Assembly: GCA_963921195.1 (NCBI GenBank)
Contig: OY992538.1
Coordinates: 236,647,462 to 236,711,461, forward strand
Reading direction: 5' to 3'
DNA length: 64,000 bases
From: Pegoplata infirma
Taxonomy: Eukaryota; Arthropoda; Insecta; Diptera; Anthomyiidae
This document shows positions 1 to 11,319 of the stretch, piece by piece. A program made the position numbers and the translations under genes. The notes under the pieces were generated by a model, which was not told the DNA's origin, did not search any database, and saw only the letters and a list, made by a program, of their open reading frames with translations. Position 1 is the first letter of the stretch. Each line of letters starts with the position of its first letter.

Positions 1-229
1 ATAAATAAAACTAGAAAAAAATCATCTTATGTGATGCCAAATTACGAATGTTTATGTTTTTGATATTATGGTCCACCAAATTATTCATAAATTACAAAAA
101 ATTTCCAAAATTTAACACAAAAATCGTCAAAAATTTGTTCATAATATGTATGAACAAATTAATACTGTTAATAAAAAATTGTTGGGAAAAAAAAATAATG
201 TTAAATTCATACAGTGTATGAACAAAATC

Positions 230-602
230 ATTCTGTACATGAAAAAGTTTTTTCTGTGTAGAGACTGCAGAAAGACAGAGAGACTGTCAGCACGTACCAC
301 AGTACATGAGTAGTAGTATCACAGAGTTGCATCTGATGGGTGTAAGTATTAGTGACAGCACACGGTGTAACTTTTGACGTTTCATACAAAACATAAACAA
401 ACATCATAAATACATGCACAAAAGCTCACACGTACAGGCACACGTATACTAGGCAGCGATGATCATTCTGTACTAAAAACCATGCCACCATATTGGAAAG
501 TACGCAATTAGCACCAGTGTTTGCCTACTAGTCTGTACTGTGGCACGTACTAATACATACTCGACATAAGTGATAGGTGCAAAAATAAAAGTAGTCCTTT
601 AC
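230..602. repeat. Repeat with GTAACTTTTGACGTTTCATA core
   Basis: A dispersed repeat. The same core recurs at 1763-1837, in reverse at 8044-8110, and in altered form at 22505-22600. Positions 390-460 preserve empty sites for the insertions at 1838 and 2294. No coding potential is seen; the first 230 bp are AT-rich with nothing recognised. Confidence 0.6.
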
Positions 603-1560
603 CACAGACTAAATACAGACTCGACAGTAGAGTTTCATAAGAAAAAATGGGGAAAAACTAAGCGATTTTAGGAGAAAACACAGCGGTTTTTACTCCGTTT
701 TACGCTAACATGGCAACACTTTCTACGACTTAGGACCCTGCAAACATTAGGGCGATATATCGCCGAAAAGATATTGCGGCGATACGAAAATTTATCATTT
801 CAATAAAAAATCAAAGTAGTATTTTTATTATATCGCCGTTTTCTCATACGAACGATATTTTGGCGATAAACAAAAAAAAAATATTGAAAATTTTTATTTC
901 TTTGTCAATTTAAAATAAAAAAATTTATCAAGCACAACAAGAAATCTTTGAAAGAATATAAATTTGGCCGAAAAACACAAATGTGCTTTCAAAGATAAAA
1001 TAAAAAATTCAGCGAATGTTGCGGATACATTTTTTAGGTGAATGTAAATGTTTTAAGTCCTGTTAACATGACCAAAATAGGAATGAAAAAAAATAATGTC
1101 TTTTTTTAGCTTCAGGGAATCGATATAGCTGTATCGTCGATTTATCATTTTGGTGATACTCCGGCGATACATACAAATCTTTTATTTTTCGTTTATACGA
1201 TTATCTGGCGATATTGCCCTTTTATCGCCAAGGCGAATCGTTTTCGTATCGCCGGGATGTATTGCCGTCGGGTAACAGTTTCTCCCGAAAGGTGTATCGC
1301 CGGCGATACGAATTCGATAATTGCCGCAATAACATTTATCGTATCGGTAATACAACCGGCGAATCGATGTCGTATCGTTTTGTTTGCAGGGGAGTGAGTG
1401 AAACAACAAAAACCGATCTGGCATCCATTTTTCTTATGACGCGTTATATCAGTTTTCTCTTTCTAACCTAATTCGTAGAATAATTTGAAAATATTAACCA
1501 TATGGTTAAAGAATACTTTTTTGACACCTGTCACTTATGTCGAGTCTGTATTAGTCTGTG
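603..1560. mobile_element. CACAGACT-family inverted-repeat element, 7-bp duplication, copy 1 (interrupted)
   Basis: The ends are CACAGACTAAATACAGACTC and, complemented, CACAGACTAATACAGACTCG. The 7-bp duplication CCTTTAC lies at 596-602 and 1561-1567. A second transposon occupies 736-1391; without it the element is about 300 bp, matching the copies at 5845 and 9019. No coding capacity. Confidence 0.88.
736..1391. mobile_element. 656-bp element with CCCTGCAAAC ends, nested in copy 1
   Basis: Perfect 10-bp terminal inverted repeats, CCCTGCAAAC and GTTTGCAGGG. The host family reads TTAGGAGTGAG unbroken elsewhere; here GA is doubled (734-735 and 1392-1393), giving a 2-bp duplication. The interior is packed with GGCGATA/TATCGCC words in both directions. 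Superfamily not assigned. Confidence 0.85.
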
Positions 1561-1566
1561 CCTTTA

Positions 1567-1695
1567 CCATATGGTTAATTTTTTCAAATTATTCTACGAA
1601 TTAGGTTAGAAAGAGAAAGCTAGATGCCAGATCGGTTTTTATTGTTTCACTCACTCCTAAGTCATAGAAAGTGTTGCCATGTTAGCTTAAAACTA
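1567..1695 (-). mobile_element. Truncated inverted copy of the CACAGACT family
   Basis: Reverse complement of the middle and 3' part of the family (ATATGGTTAA, TTCTACGAATTAGGTTAG, GATCGGTTTTTATTGTTTCA). Copy 1 inserted next to or into it. A short 5'-end piece also occurs in reverse at 3683-3727. Confidence 0.75.
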
Positions 1696-1837
1696 GCTAC
1701 TACTAAACCCGCTATCTTTTCTCCTAGAATTGTTTAGTTTTTACCATAGGGGTGAAACGAATAAGTTTCGCACATGTGTATGTATTAGTGACGGCACGCG
1801 CGTGTAACTTTTGACGTTTCATACAAAACGTAAACAA

Positions 1838-2240
1838 CCCAGCAAAAACTAGGTAATGAGTACCCATTCCCAATTGGATTACCTGGTAATGAGTACTAAT
1901 TACTCGCTGCGTTACTTTATACCCCAAAAAAGGCCTTACTTTTAACTTACGATGTAAATGATTTGCAATCTGAATTTTCATAAAAATATATAAAAAACAA
2001 TTTTACTCTTAATTTGTTTTCTCTCATTTAATAAGAGCAACTAAACAAACAATGCAGTGACTTTTTCAACTTTTCGTAAGCGAGCTAGGAATGGGCTATT
2101 ATTTGTTAGCTTTTTCGTAAGCGAACAAAGAAGGCCTTGCCTCCAATGACATCGCCTTGTTAAAGTTGGGACGTAACTAGTTACTCATTTTCGTTATAAA
2201 TCCCATAGTTAATTACTTGGTAATGGAAGTTTTTGCTGGG
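1838..2240. mobile_element. 403-bp element with CCCAGCAAAAACT ends
   Basis: The ends are CCCAGCAAAAACT and AGTTTTTGCTGGG. The interior repeats GGTAATGAGTA and TTACTTGGTAATG. It interrupts a repeat (GTAACTTTTGACGTTTCATA ... AGCTCACACGTACAG) that is unbroken at 365-440. The same family recurs at 22659-23085. Confidence 0.8.
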
Positions 2241-2293
2241 ATACAACGAAAATACAAATGCAAAAGCTCACACGTACAGTCACACGTATTCTA

Positions 2294-3592
2294 CACGCAA
2301 AAAAAAACTTGTGTCGGAGTGAGCAAAAATCTGGCATAATTTTACCAAGAAAATGCTAAAACTACAACCGACGAAGTAGTTTTCGTAATTTAGCCAAAAC
2401 ACTTATGTAAAAAATTTTGAAGAAAATGCTAATGCTATTTAAGCAAAAACTTGGTAAAATATACCAAAAGAAATATGGTGAAATATACCAAAATTATTAG
2501 GAAAGGTGACTAAAAATAATGCTAAAAATTACCACATTTATGCTAAAATAATTTTTCTATAAAATTTTTGTAAAAATTTGTATATTTGTTGAATTTAAAA
2601 TTTTCACAGAATAAATCCATATTAATATAATAAATGTTGTGTAGGATTTTATTTACCACCGACCAACTGACCCTTTATGTACAATTTTCTCCAGTGACTG
2701 CTGCCTACGCTTTTTCTTGAAGTGAAGGATCCGCTATAGCTTTGCGAATTTATTTAAAAGCATCCTGTAAAAATAGAAAATTATTACAAAACATAAATTT
2801 TTAATTTGAAAAAACTAGTAAATCCCATTGGTCTTTGGGTTAGTAGGAACACTTACTTTGTGATTCCATTTGTAACTCATCAAAACAGGTCTGGACTCCA
2901 TTGGCTTTGCTATATAAATGAGTTTTTAGGTTTTAATTTTATGACTAAAGGGAGGAATGGTGCCCACGCTTTTTATTGTAGTGAAGGATTTGCCATAGCT
3001 TCAAAAATTTATTTAGCAGTACCCTGTAAAAATAGAAAATTATTACCAAACACGAATTTTTAACTAAAAATCTATTAAACCTTATTGGTGTCTTCGGAAT
3101 AGGGGTGTACTCACTTTATCATTCCATTTGTAATTCATTGAAACAAACGTCTGGGACTCCATTGGTTTTGCTATATGAATGGTGTTTTAAGTTATGACAG
3201 CAAAATTAACTTTAGCATTTTTTTATATTACATTTATTTTTCTTTTAAAAACTATTTATTTTTATTTATTAATTTATTTTAATTTTATTTATCAATTTCC
3301 TTTTTACGTTTTTATAACACAAAAAATAAACAACCCACGCACACAAAAATACAAAATGAAAATGGCGGTCTGTATTTGTTTTTTTTTTGTTGTTTTCTTT
3401 CGTTAAATTTTTGTGCAAGTAATTTGCGTTATTGTTCAAGCTACTTGGTTATTTTACATAAAAAATGAATTATGTTACTTTAACATCGACAAGCATAATT
3501 TTAGCAAAAACTTGGTAAAAATTTTTTTTTGGTATGAAAAAATTTTTACCAAGTAGGATTGCTCAATCTGACACAGATTTTTTTTTTGCGTG
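2294..3592. mobile_element. 1.3-kb TA-flanked element, CACGCAAAAAA ends
   Basis: Inverted ends of about 30 bp (CACGCAAAAAAAAAC...). TA is doubled at 2292-2293 and 3593-3594; the empty site is preserved in the related repeat near 444-455 (GTATACTAGGCAG). Inside, a block of about 250 bp is tandemly duplicated (about 2700-2955 and 2957-3195, marked by GACTCCATTGG). No transposase frame. TA target and CAC start fit Tc1/mariner-type MITEs. Confidence 0.82.
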
Positions 3593-3743
3593 TAGGCAGA
3601 GAAGTAAATTTAGTAGTATTTTGTATGCGTCCATATTGAAAGTACCAAAATATGCACTCGTGTTGCATGTCTATATGGTCTGTGGTTTTTACCCATTTTT
3701 TGTTATAAAACTCTACTCGACAGTACATACTCTTAAAAACTTA

Positions 3744-4314
3744 CACTCAAAAAATTATGTTAGTAAAATCAACTGAAAATGTCAGTTAAAATAACTACTT
3801 TGTAAGTTGTTTTGGGGTCAACTATTTTTTCAGTTAAATCAACTAACAATGTTAGTTATTTTAACTGACAAAAAAACAACTGGCTTATGTAGTAAAACCT
3901 ACTTACATTTGTAGTCAAAACAACTAAAATGTAGTAAAAATAAAATAATCAATAAATATTTTTTTTTTTTTCAAAAATTTTTTTAGAAACAAATTTGAAG
4001 ACCAAATTTTTTCAGTTTTTTTTTTTTAAAAAAAAGTTGTGAAAAATAAAAAAAACAAAAATTTATTTTTAATTTTTGGAAAAAACTGAAAATTTTTCAG
4101 AGATAAAAAAAATTAAATTAACTACTTTAAATAACTGTTACTACATCACAGTTCTTTTTTGTTATTTATTAAAAAAAACTACTTAAAATAATTAACAGAA
4201 ATAGTTGTTTGATATTTTTAATACAAAAACAACTGACTTTGTAGTTGAAAAGAACTTACTACTGTAAAATATACAAACAACTAACATGTAGTAACTTACA
4301 TAATTTTCTGAGTG
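3744..4314. mobile_element. 571-bp TA-flanked MITE, CACTCAAAAAATTATG ends
   Basis: The ends are CACTCAAAAAATTATG and CATAATTTTCTGAGTG, with TA on each side (3742-3743, 4315-4316). The interior alternates AACTAC/GTAGTT words. It is closely similar in plan to 25854-26363. Confidence 0.82.
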
Positions 4315-4316
4315 TA

Positions 4317-5844
4317 TGTATCAAACAAATTTTAGCGAAATTAGACAATTTTAACCCATTGTTCTTGGTGAAAATTTTCTAAAAAACTAAAATTTTGATT
4401 AAAGTCCTCCAAGGGGTAAAATTATCGGATTTGGCTCACTCTCTATAAAATGGTCAAGGAAACATTTTTTTTTTCAACACCGCGGTGCACCGTAGTAAAA
4501 AAAAGGCGATTTTTTTTTTGCAAATTTCTCGAACACCGTTTGACTAGTTTCAAAATATTTTTAGCATTCGTGTTAAGCGCATCAAAATTGATAAATCTGA
4601 AATTTCACAAGACCTATAATTATTTACACACAAAAAATTATTGGCTAAAAATTTTCAATTAAGTCTATTGATCAACAAAATTTCAAAAAGTCAATCAATG
4701 TTTTGATTAAAATTTTTGTTATTTTCTTTAACTGTCGAATTACAAATTTTCAACATACCAGATTTTTTTTCGCTTTAATTTTTTTTAAAACATTAATTCA
4801 ATAATATAAATAATCGAGTTTTACTTTTTTTATTGTTGGCAACATATTGGAAAACAAAAAAGATAAATTTTTTCATAATTTTATCACAAGCTTACAATTC
4901 ATTCGTTAAATCAATCATTATGTTGATTGACTATAAATAAAAAATTTATCAAATATGTGATCAAAATCGAAAAAGTGTTTGATTGGAAAAATAGTCAATT
5001 AATTGCCTACAATTTGATGATTGGTATAACAATTTTGTTGATTGGAGGAATTTCAATCAACAAATTGATTGAATACGCGTTTTTGTTGATTGAAGTCCCT
5101 TTCAAATTTTTTCGGTGTATATTATAAAAATTTTCAAAAATCCAAAACTTTAATCGCCGGGTTGATTTTATCAGATTGACCTTATATTTTAGTCACATAA
5201 TTTTTAGGTCTAGTAGAATAAAAATTTAACCGGATACTTGAGAATATTAAAAGTTAAAGAAAAAATGTCACTCTAATTTAGTAACTGTTATACTTTTCTG
5301 AGTGTTTGGAATTGAAACAGATTAGTTTCTTATGAAACTGACAATGAGTAGTAGTTTTCTTTAATTTATTAGATACACTTTTTATCGTTTGCAACCCCCC
5401 CCCCCCCACCCCCCCGCAATATCTATTTAATAGATAGTTTGTTTACCTTTTAAAAATCTATCTTATCTTTCTTACCAAATTCAATTCAATTCCGCCAAAA
5501 AATCCCCTTTTTATATTAAAGTATTCGTAATTGAATTATACATGTATCTGAAAGTACGAAAATTCAATAGATATTTTATTTATGCATTCATTATTATTGA
5601 CTAGACACTTTATTAAAATTTGATTAACGGTATTGCAATTGAAATTGTGAGTGACATCTGTATATTAATATATTCAAATAAAAGGGTTTTGGGCATTCAA
5701 AGAGTTTGGAGTTGAAAGTTTGATGTAAATCACAAATAAATAAAATGTTGATTAACTATAGGGAATTTTCATTTATTGAACACTGGGCGGGAATATCATG
5801 ATAAACTGTATGTTTCCGGTAACTCAGATTGCCGAGACTTTAGA
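4317..5844. other. AT-rich intergenic DNA with a poly-C run
   Basis: No gene is recognised. A TTGATTGA-rich stretch lies at 4660-5100. A C13-A-C7 tract sits at 5395-5415, striking in such AT-rich sequence. A lone transposon-like end (TTTTCTGAGTG) is near 5293-5305. Confidence 0.5.
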
Positions 5845-6145
5845 CACAGACTATATACAGACTCGACAGTAGAGCTTTATAAGAAAAAAATGTGGAAAAA
5901 CTAAGCGATTTTAGGAGAAAACACAGCGGTTTTTAGTCCGTTTTACGCTAACATGGCAACACTTTCTACGACTTAAGAGTGAGTGAAATAACAAAAACCG
6001 ATCTGGCATCCATTTTTCTTATTGCGCGTTATATCAGTTTTCTCTTTCTAACCTAATTCGTAGAATAATTTGAAAATATTAACCATATGGTTAAAGAATA
6101 CTTTTTTGACACCTGTCACTTATGTCGAGTCTGTATTAGTCTGTG
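5845..6145. mobile_element. CACAGACT-family element, copy 2, 7-bp duplication CTTTAGA
   Basis: A full-length 301-bp copy with CACAGACT/AGTCTGTG ends. CTTTAGA flanks it at 5838-5844 and 6146-6152. It provides the unbroken reference for copy 1. Confidence 0.9.
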
Positions 6146-6151
6146 CTTTAG

Positions 6152-6364
6152 ATACCCACAATACTGGCTGATTCGAAGTCCAATAACATAATAGTTGCCA
6201 GCAGCAATTTTGCTGAACTGAAAGCAGCTTTTGGAAAGGAATCGAAACCACTTGAATTCATGCATGATTTCTGTGGGCGACGTCACAGTTTAAATCACTA
6301 TTTTCTGGCACTGATAGCAGGGGCGGATCCAGCTCTTGAGTTTTGGGGAGGAAGTTTTTTTTAA
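6152..6364 (+). other. Unidentified 71-codon open segment running into a transposon end
   Basis: The segment is open from a TAG at 6149 to a TAA at 6362. It contains ILADSKSNNIIVASSNFAEL and FMHDFCGRRHSLNHYFLAL, a residue mix that looks more protein-like than the surroundings. Codons after 6317 belong to a hAT-type terminus, CAGGGGCGGATCCAG, so the tail is fortuitous. Before copy 2 inserted, the upstream bases joined at CTTTAGA. It could be a fragment of a gene or of an element. I do not recognise the family. Confidence 0.3.
6318..6360. mobile_element. hAT-type terminal inverted repeat (single end)
   Basis: CAGGGGCGGATCCAG followed by TTTTGGGG is a common hAT end in insects. No matching opposite end (CTGGATCCGCCCCTG) was found within the window, so the element is truncated or its other end has decayed. 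Confidence 0.5.
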
Positions 6365-6779
6365 CTCAAAATCCATTTTTTAGAACCACTTCTGTAGATC
6401 AGGTAGGCATAACTGTTTTTTAACTCATTTCAGAACTTTAATAGAACTAATTCCAGAACTGGTTTTGGAAGAATCACACTTATTTTTGGTTTCTTCTTTT
6501 GTATAGAAAAATTGTTGTATTCTGAAACATTTTCTCAAATGTGAACACATTTTTACAGAACAGTTCTTAGAATTTAAGCAATTTTAATTCAAAAATATTC
6601 CCGGATTGCAATATTGCAAGTTTAAAAAATGAATACAATAAATGTAATTGCATGATCCAGATGATTCTGAGATGTTCGGTGAGGTAATAAGGCGCATTAA
6701 TTCCACTTTCTTTCATTTTTACCCATCTTCTTCTCAGAATTTTTCCAAAGAAGAATTATTTGATTTTTTCTAATAAAAA

Positions 6780-7260
6780 ATGATAAGATTTTTCCTTTAG
6801 TAAATTCTCAGATTTATCAAAATTCTAAAAAAAAAACAATTTTTTCGTATAAAAAAATTTCCAAATTTTTTGTCTAGAAAATTCCCAAATTTTTTGTCGA
6901 GAAAAATTCTCATATTTTTTGTCGAGAGAAATTCGCATTTTTTCTTTAGAAAAATTTTAAGATTCTTAGACATTTATCATAAAACAGAAAAATTCTCAGA
7001 TGTCTTGTATAGAAAATTTTAAGGTTTTTCCCATAAAAAAGTTCGCAAAATATTCTTATGCATTTTTTTTTAACTTTTTCCTAGAAAAATTCAAAAAATT
7101 TTTCATAAAGTAAAATCTAAGAGAACGAGACATTTTTGCTTTAGAAAAATTTTAAGTTTCTTAGGCTGGATTACTTCTTTAAAAATAACTCTCCGTTAAA
7201 TTTAACTTTTTCGTAAAAATGTTGACATAAGGCTCTTAGACGTTTTGCATAGAAACAATT
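6780..7260. repeat. Degenerate AT-rich tandem repeat
   Basis: Loose repetition every 35-50 bp of a unit like AGAAAATTCCCAAATTTTTT and GTCGAGAAAAATTCTCATA. No reading frame. It looks like an old minisatellite or decayed element. Confidence 0.5.
7164..7235 (-). mobile_element. Partial copy of the GGCTGGATTACT MITE
   Basis: Reverse complement of most of the MITE at 12183-12309 (GGCTGGATTACT ... CTCCGTTAAATTTAACTTTT ... ATAAGGCTC). Truncated at one end. Confidence 0.65.
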
Positions 7261-7439
7261 CTCAGATTATTTAATTTTCCTTTCACTTTCTTTTTTCTCT
7301 CTTCCTCTTTTTTTCTTTTTTTCTGGAAAATAATAACAGTTGTTTTTACTGAAATACTAATTGACCCCAAGTTTGTTAGTTTAACCGAAATTTGTTGAGT
7401 GTAGAAGAAATCATCAGTGTTTCCCATAGAAGAGTTTTC

Positions 7440-8592
7440 AGAAAATTATTAAAAATGATCACCCTATATATGTACCATTTTTTTTAAGTGTACTATTATA
7501 GAGTGTGATGATTGTAGGGTATAAATAGATATTACCTGTTTTTAATACTTTGTGTTTTTTGTTCAATTCGGTCCTGTATAGCATCATTTGGCTGGTACAA
7601 ATCAATTTTTTTCTCATTCATTCTTTACGGTAAATTGCATGAATTAAGGTTGTAAATTATTGCCTTAAGTGCCTTTAAAAGCCTTAAATACTTGATAGGT
7701 CGTTCGTACGTTCGTTTGTTGGTTGGTTCGTTATGTTCATAGCACAGCACATAAGTAGTAAGCAAACAGGGATGTATTTGAAGTATTTTTCAATGTGACG
7801 GTAAATATGCTTGTTCTTCACTTACAAATTTTAATTAGATCTAAAAAAAATGCCTTATCATTTTATTTTACACATTACATGTATACTTAAATTGTTTGTT
7901 CATTGAAAAATATTAGTTTTCTTTTATTTAAATAAATTTATAGTTTATTTTTGATTTATTTAACTTTTTCTATAAATAATACTCACGATTCTTAGTTAAA
8001 TTTTTTTTTTGTTCTTTTGCTTTTTCTAGTTATTCCAGTTTTTGGCGTATTGTTTATATGAAACGTCAAAAATTACACCGTGTGCTGTCACTAATACTTG
8101 TTCACATTCTATGCAACCCTGTTTGCCTACTATTTATGTACTGTGGTTCATATGCTGGGGATATTGTGACACACATGAATTCTTAATATTTTATATTTTA
8201 ATGTCATATTTTCATAAATACGCCTCAGGCGACAATCATTTCTGACAGCATTAACTTGAATTGAGTTTCGCTTAAAAAAAAAAAGCAAAAGGCTCGAGGG
8301 ACATGGCTAACAGAGTGACATGTACGCGTTCGTCTGCATAAGTGTATAGTAGATAAGTATGTTTTCTGTTCATAATGCCGATACATTGGCACAGGTACAT
8401 TAAGTTAGTTAAAGTTTATGCACGCATATTTACTTACGATTTGACGTGCATGCATACCTGCATACATACACTTACCTACATGTACATTTAACCAATTATA
8501 GATTAAAATGTTATTGTTTTCATTTAAACGGTAGCAGTTTGCGGAGTAAGTGTATTTAGATATGAAATGATATCGATTCTAATTAAATGTAG
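7440..8592. other. AT-rich DNA, no gene; reverse copy of the GACGTTTCATA repeat
   Basis: 8044-8160 is a reverse copy of the repeat at 230-600. The remainder is AT-rich with short (GTTC/GTTG)n and (CATACATA) tracts near 7690-7730 and 8450-8490. No exon is recognised. Confidence 0.45.
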
Positions 8593-8820
8593 TAGAGATG
8601 GGCGCTGGTCACGTAATTTGCGTGATTCACGCGTGAAAATGAGTAACTTTAATCACGTAATGTGAGTGAGCGTTAGTTAAAAAAAAATAGCATGAGAATT
8701 CAATAGCGTAAGTAGAGCTTGCGTGACTCACGCGTGAGCGTTATTGAATCTGGAGTAAGTGTGCACGTTATCAAACATTTTCGTGAGTGATTCGATTATT
8801 GTTCTGCGTGCCACTCTCTG
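8593..8820. mobile_element. TAGAGATGGGC hAT-like MITE
   Basis: Starts TAGAGATGGGCGC and ends GCCACTCTCTG. The interior is rich in CACGTAA and TCACGCGTGA. Related to 57343-57855, 10023 and 17493; the target duplication is not readable here. Confidence 0.65.
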
Positions 8821-9018
8821 GCACAGAGTACTCTGTCATTGGAAATTCAGCTTTAAACTATGAGTTTTAATGATGACCTGTTCAATTTTATATTAGCTTA
8901 TTTAGATCAATCTTTTTGTAGCCTCCGGGAATCTCGACATTTTCTTAAAGAAAATTATTTCAGAAGGGGTTTCTCTTAAGGAACAACAGTTTAGAATGTA
9001 ACAATTTAAATATATGGC

Positions 9019-9316
9019 CACAGACTAAATACAGACTCGACAGTAGAGTTTTATAAGAAAAAATGGGGAAACTAAGCGATTTTAGGAGAAAACACAGCGG
9101 TTTTTAGTCCGTTTTACGCTAACATGGCAACACTTTCTACGACTTAGGAGCGAGTGAAACAACAAAAACCGATCTGGCATCCATTTTTCTTATGGCGCGT
9201 TATATCAGTTTTCTCTTTCTAACCTAATTCGTAGAATAATTTTAAAATATTAAGCATATGGTTGAAGAATACTTTTTTGACACCTGTCACTTATGTCGAG
9301 TCTGTATTAGTCTGTG
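9019..9316. mobile_element. CACAGACT-family element, copy 3, 7-bp duplication ATATGGC
   Basis: A 298-bp copy. ATATGGC lies at 9012-9018 and 9317-9323. It is followed directly by a fragment of a related end (CACAGACTAAACAGACGTGA, 9331-9350). Confidence 0.9.
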
Positions 9317-9408
9317 ATATGGCACTAGCACAGACTAAACAGACGTGACACTTATGACAGATGTCAAAAAAGTTAAATTTAACATAAATAACATACTGAA
9401 GCTAGAGA

Positions 9409-9632
9409 CACAGACTATATACAGACAGCTAGTTTTAAGCTAATATGGCAACAATTTCTACGACTTAGGAGTGAGGGAAACAATAAAAACCGATTTAGCA
9501 TCTATTTTTCTTATGGCGCGTTATATTAGCATTCTCTTTCTAACCTAATTCGTAGAATAATTTGAAAAATTAACCATATGGTTAAGGACTATATGGTTAA
9601 TTTTTCTTATGTCGAGTCTGTATAAGTCTTTG
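9409..9632. mobile_element. CACAGACT-family element, copy 4 (short), 7-bp duplication CTAGAGA
   Basis: A 224-bp derivative starting CACAGACTATATACAGAC and ending GTCTGTATAAGTCTTTG. CTAGAGA flanks it at 9402-9408 and 9633-9639. It lacks part of the left interior. Confidence 0.88.
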
Positions 9633-10022
9633 CTAGAGACTTGTAATTTGGTATGTAGGTTTACTTCCAGGAAAATAGATCCACCAAGGCTGGGTTTTTG
9701 GAAATTCCAATTTTAAGTTGGTAAAAAGTGGTAAAAAGTGTACTTTTGATACTTTTTAAATTTCGTGAAATAAACTAGAAATTTGGTACGCGAGATCCAC
9801 CGGCGGAAAAAGCATTCGATAAAAACATTCCAAAAAGTACATTTCGGAAATTCAGATGGTAATGGGGTAAATTTGGGTAAAATAGTGTATTTTGGTACTC
9901 TTTTCTTTCTCGTCCTCATAGATGCATGAAATTTAAAATCCTCCGGCCGAAAAAAAAAACATTCTGAAAAAGTAACTTTTGGAAATTCCTGTAATTCGGA
10001 AAGGAAGTTAACATATATGTTA

Positions 10023-10990
10023 TAGAGATGGGCACGTGAGTGAATTTTGACTCACGCATGCTTACGCTGTCGAAATGAAAATATTGCTCACGCACGAAAT
10101 TGTTTTTTCTGCTCACGTTCTCGCACGCTCACGTGAGCAACTAAAATTTTTCTCACGGAATAATCACGCTCACGAAGACTCACGAAATTAAAATTAACAA
10201 ATTTTTATTTTACTTTTTAAAGATTTCTTGCACAAAAAGTATTTAATTTCCTTACAACAATAATACAAAATTTATTTAAATCCCAATTTTGTTTTAATTA
10301 CCCTCTAACAAGGATGGTGTTTCATAGGGCACCAACCGATTGTCCTGAAACTTTAATATGGGAATGATGGGGAAAAAATAAGAGTTAACTGTTTATTTTT
10401 CGCTGCCCAATCTCAAATTTAAAATAGGGTTGCCACCTTATGAAAAAATTAAAGGCTTTCGGGAAAATCCGTATAAAAGCCGAACTAGCAGGAATTTCGC
10501 CAAACGAAAAAATACGGGTCAGCTTAATTTTGATAGAGATTATTATCTATGATTTTGGTGGTCGTACGTATATACATCTCCATATAAACTACCCCAACGA
10601 TTATACATTTTTGACAATAACGTACTAAACGATGAAGAATTCAGACACGACCGATACACCATTGGATAGGCCTTCAAACAACCTTTCGATCTGTATAAAA
10701 TGTTCATATAGTTTCTTTTGAAGAAATGTGAAAAATCCTCAAAAAAACAAAAAAATCCCGTTTTCCCCCTCCCCTTTGACCCGCTTATTGTGAGATTGGG
10801 CAGCTATAAAAAAACAGGTAACTCTATTTTGCTCCCCTCTTTCCTATATCAAGTTTCAGGACAATCGGTGGGTGCCCTGTGAAAGACCTTCCTTGTAAGT
10901 TCAATATAATGACGATTTTTTTACTTGTGTTCCGTTTCAAACAGCACAAATCAATCATGCAAACTCACGAAACAAAAATTACTCAAATGA
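10023..10990. mobile_element. TAGAGATGGGC hAT-like element, interrupted
   Basis: Starts TAGAGATGGGCACGTGAGTG and is collinear with 57343-57855, but broken by 10309-10895. The far end is lost; similarity fades near 10990. Confidence 0.75.
10309..10895. mobile_element. 587-bp element with CAAGGA ends, 3-bp TAA duplication
   Basis: Ends of about 40 bp are inverted (CAAGGATGGTGTTTCATAGG against CCTGTGAAAGACCTTCCTTG). Inner blocks around GGGCAGC also pair. TAA lies at 10306-10308 and 10896-10898. A TWA duplication fits PIF/Harbinger. No coding capacity; the frame at 10440-10628 is not recognised. Confidence 0.78.
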
Positions 10991-11319
10991 ATTCCGGGCT
11001 AAACGGGTTTTTTTAATTTTATTGCTTTAATGATTCTGAAAACTTTTTGAAAAAAATGTCTGCGAAGTTTGTACTCGTGCCCAAACCATTAAATCATGAT
11101 AATGTTTTGCTGTACAAGTAGGTGTTCTTTCCAAAGCAAAATTTTTCTAGGAAAAATAACGCTATATTAATTTGTCATTATATGCAAAATGCATTGAAAT
11201 ATCGGTCGAGGACGCCATTATGTTTATATATTATTGATCCGTAAAGCTTTCTAAGACATTCTAGTGATATCCATCTATCTGTTTGTCTATGTTTTTCGAT
11301 AACTAAAAGTGTTTGATGA

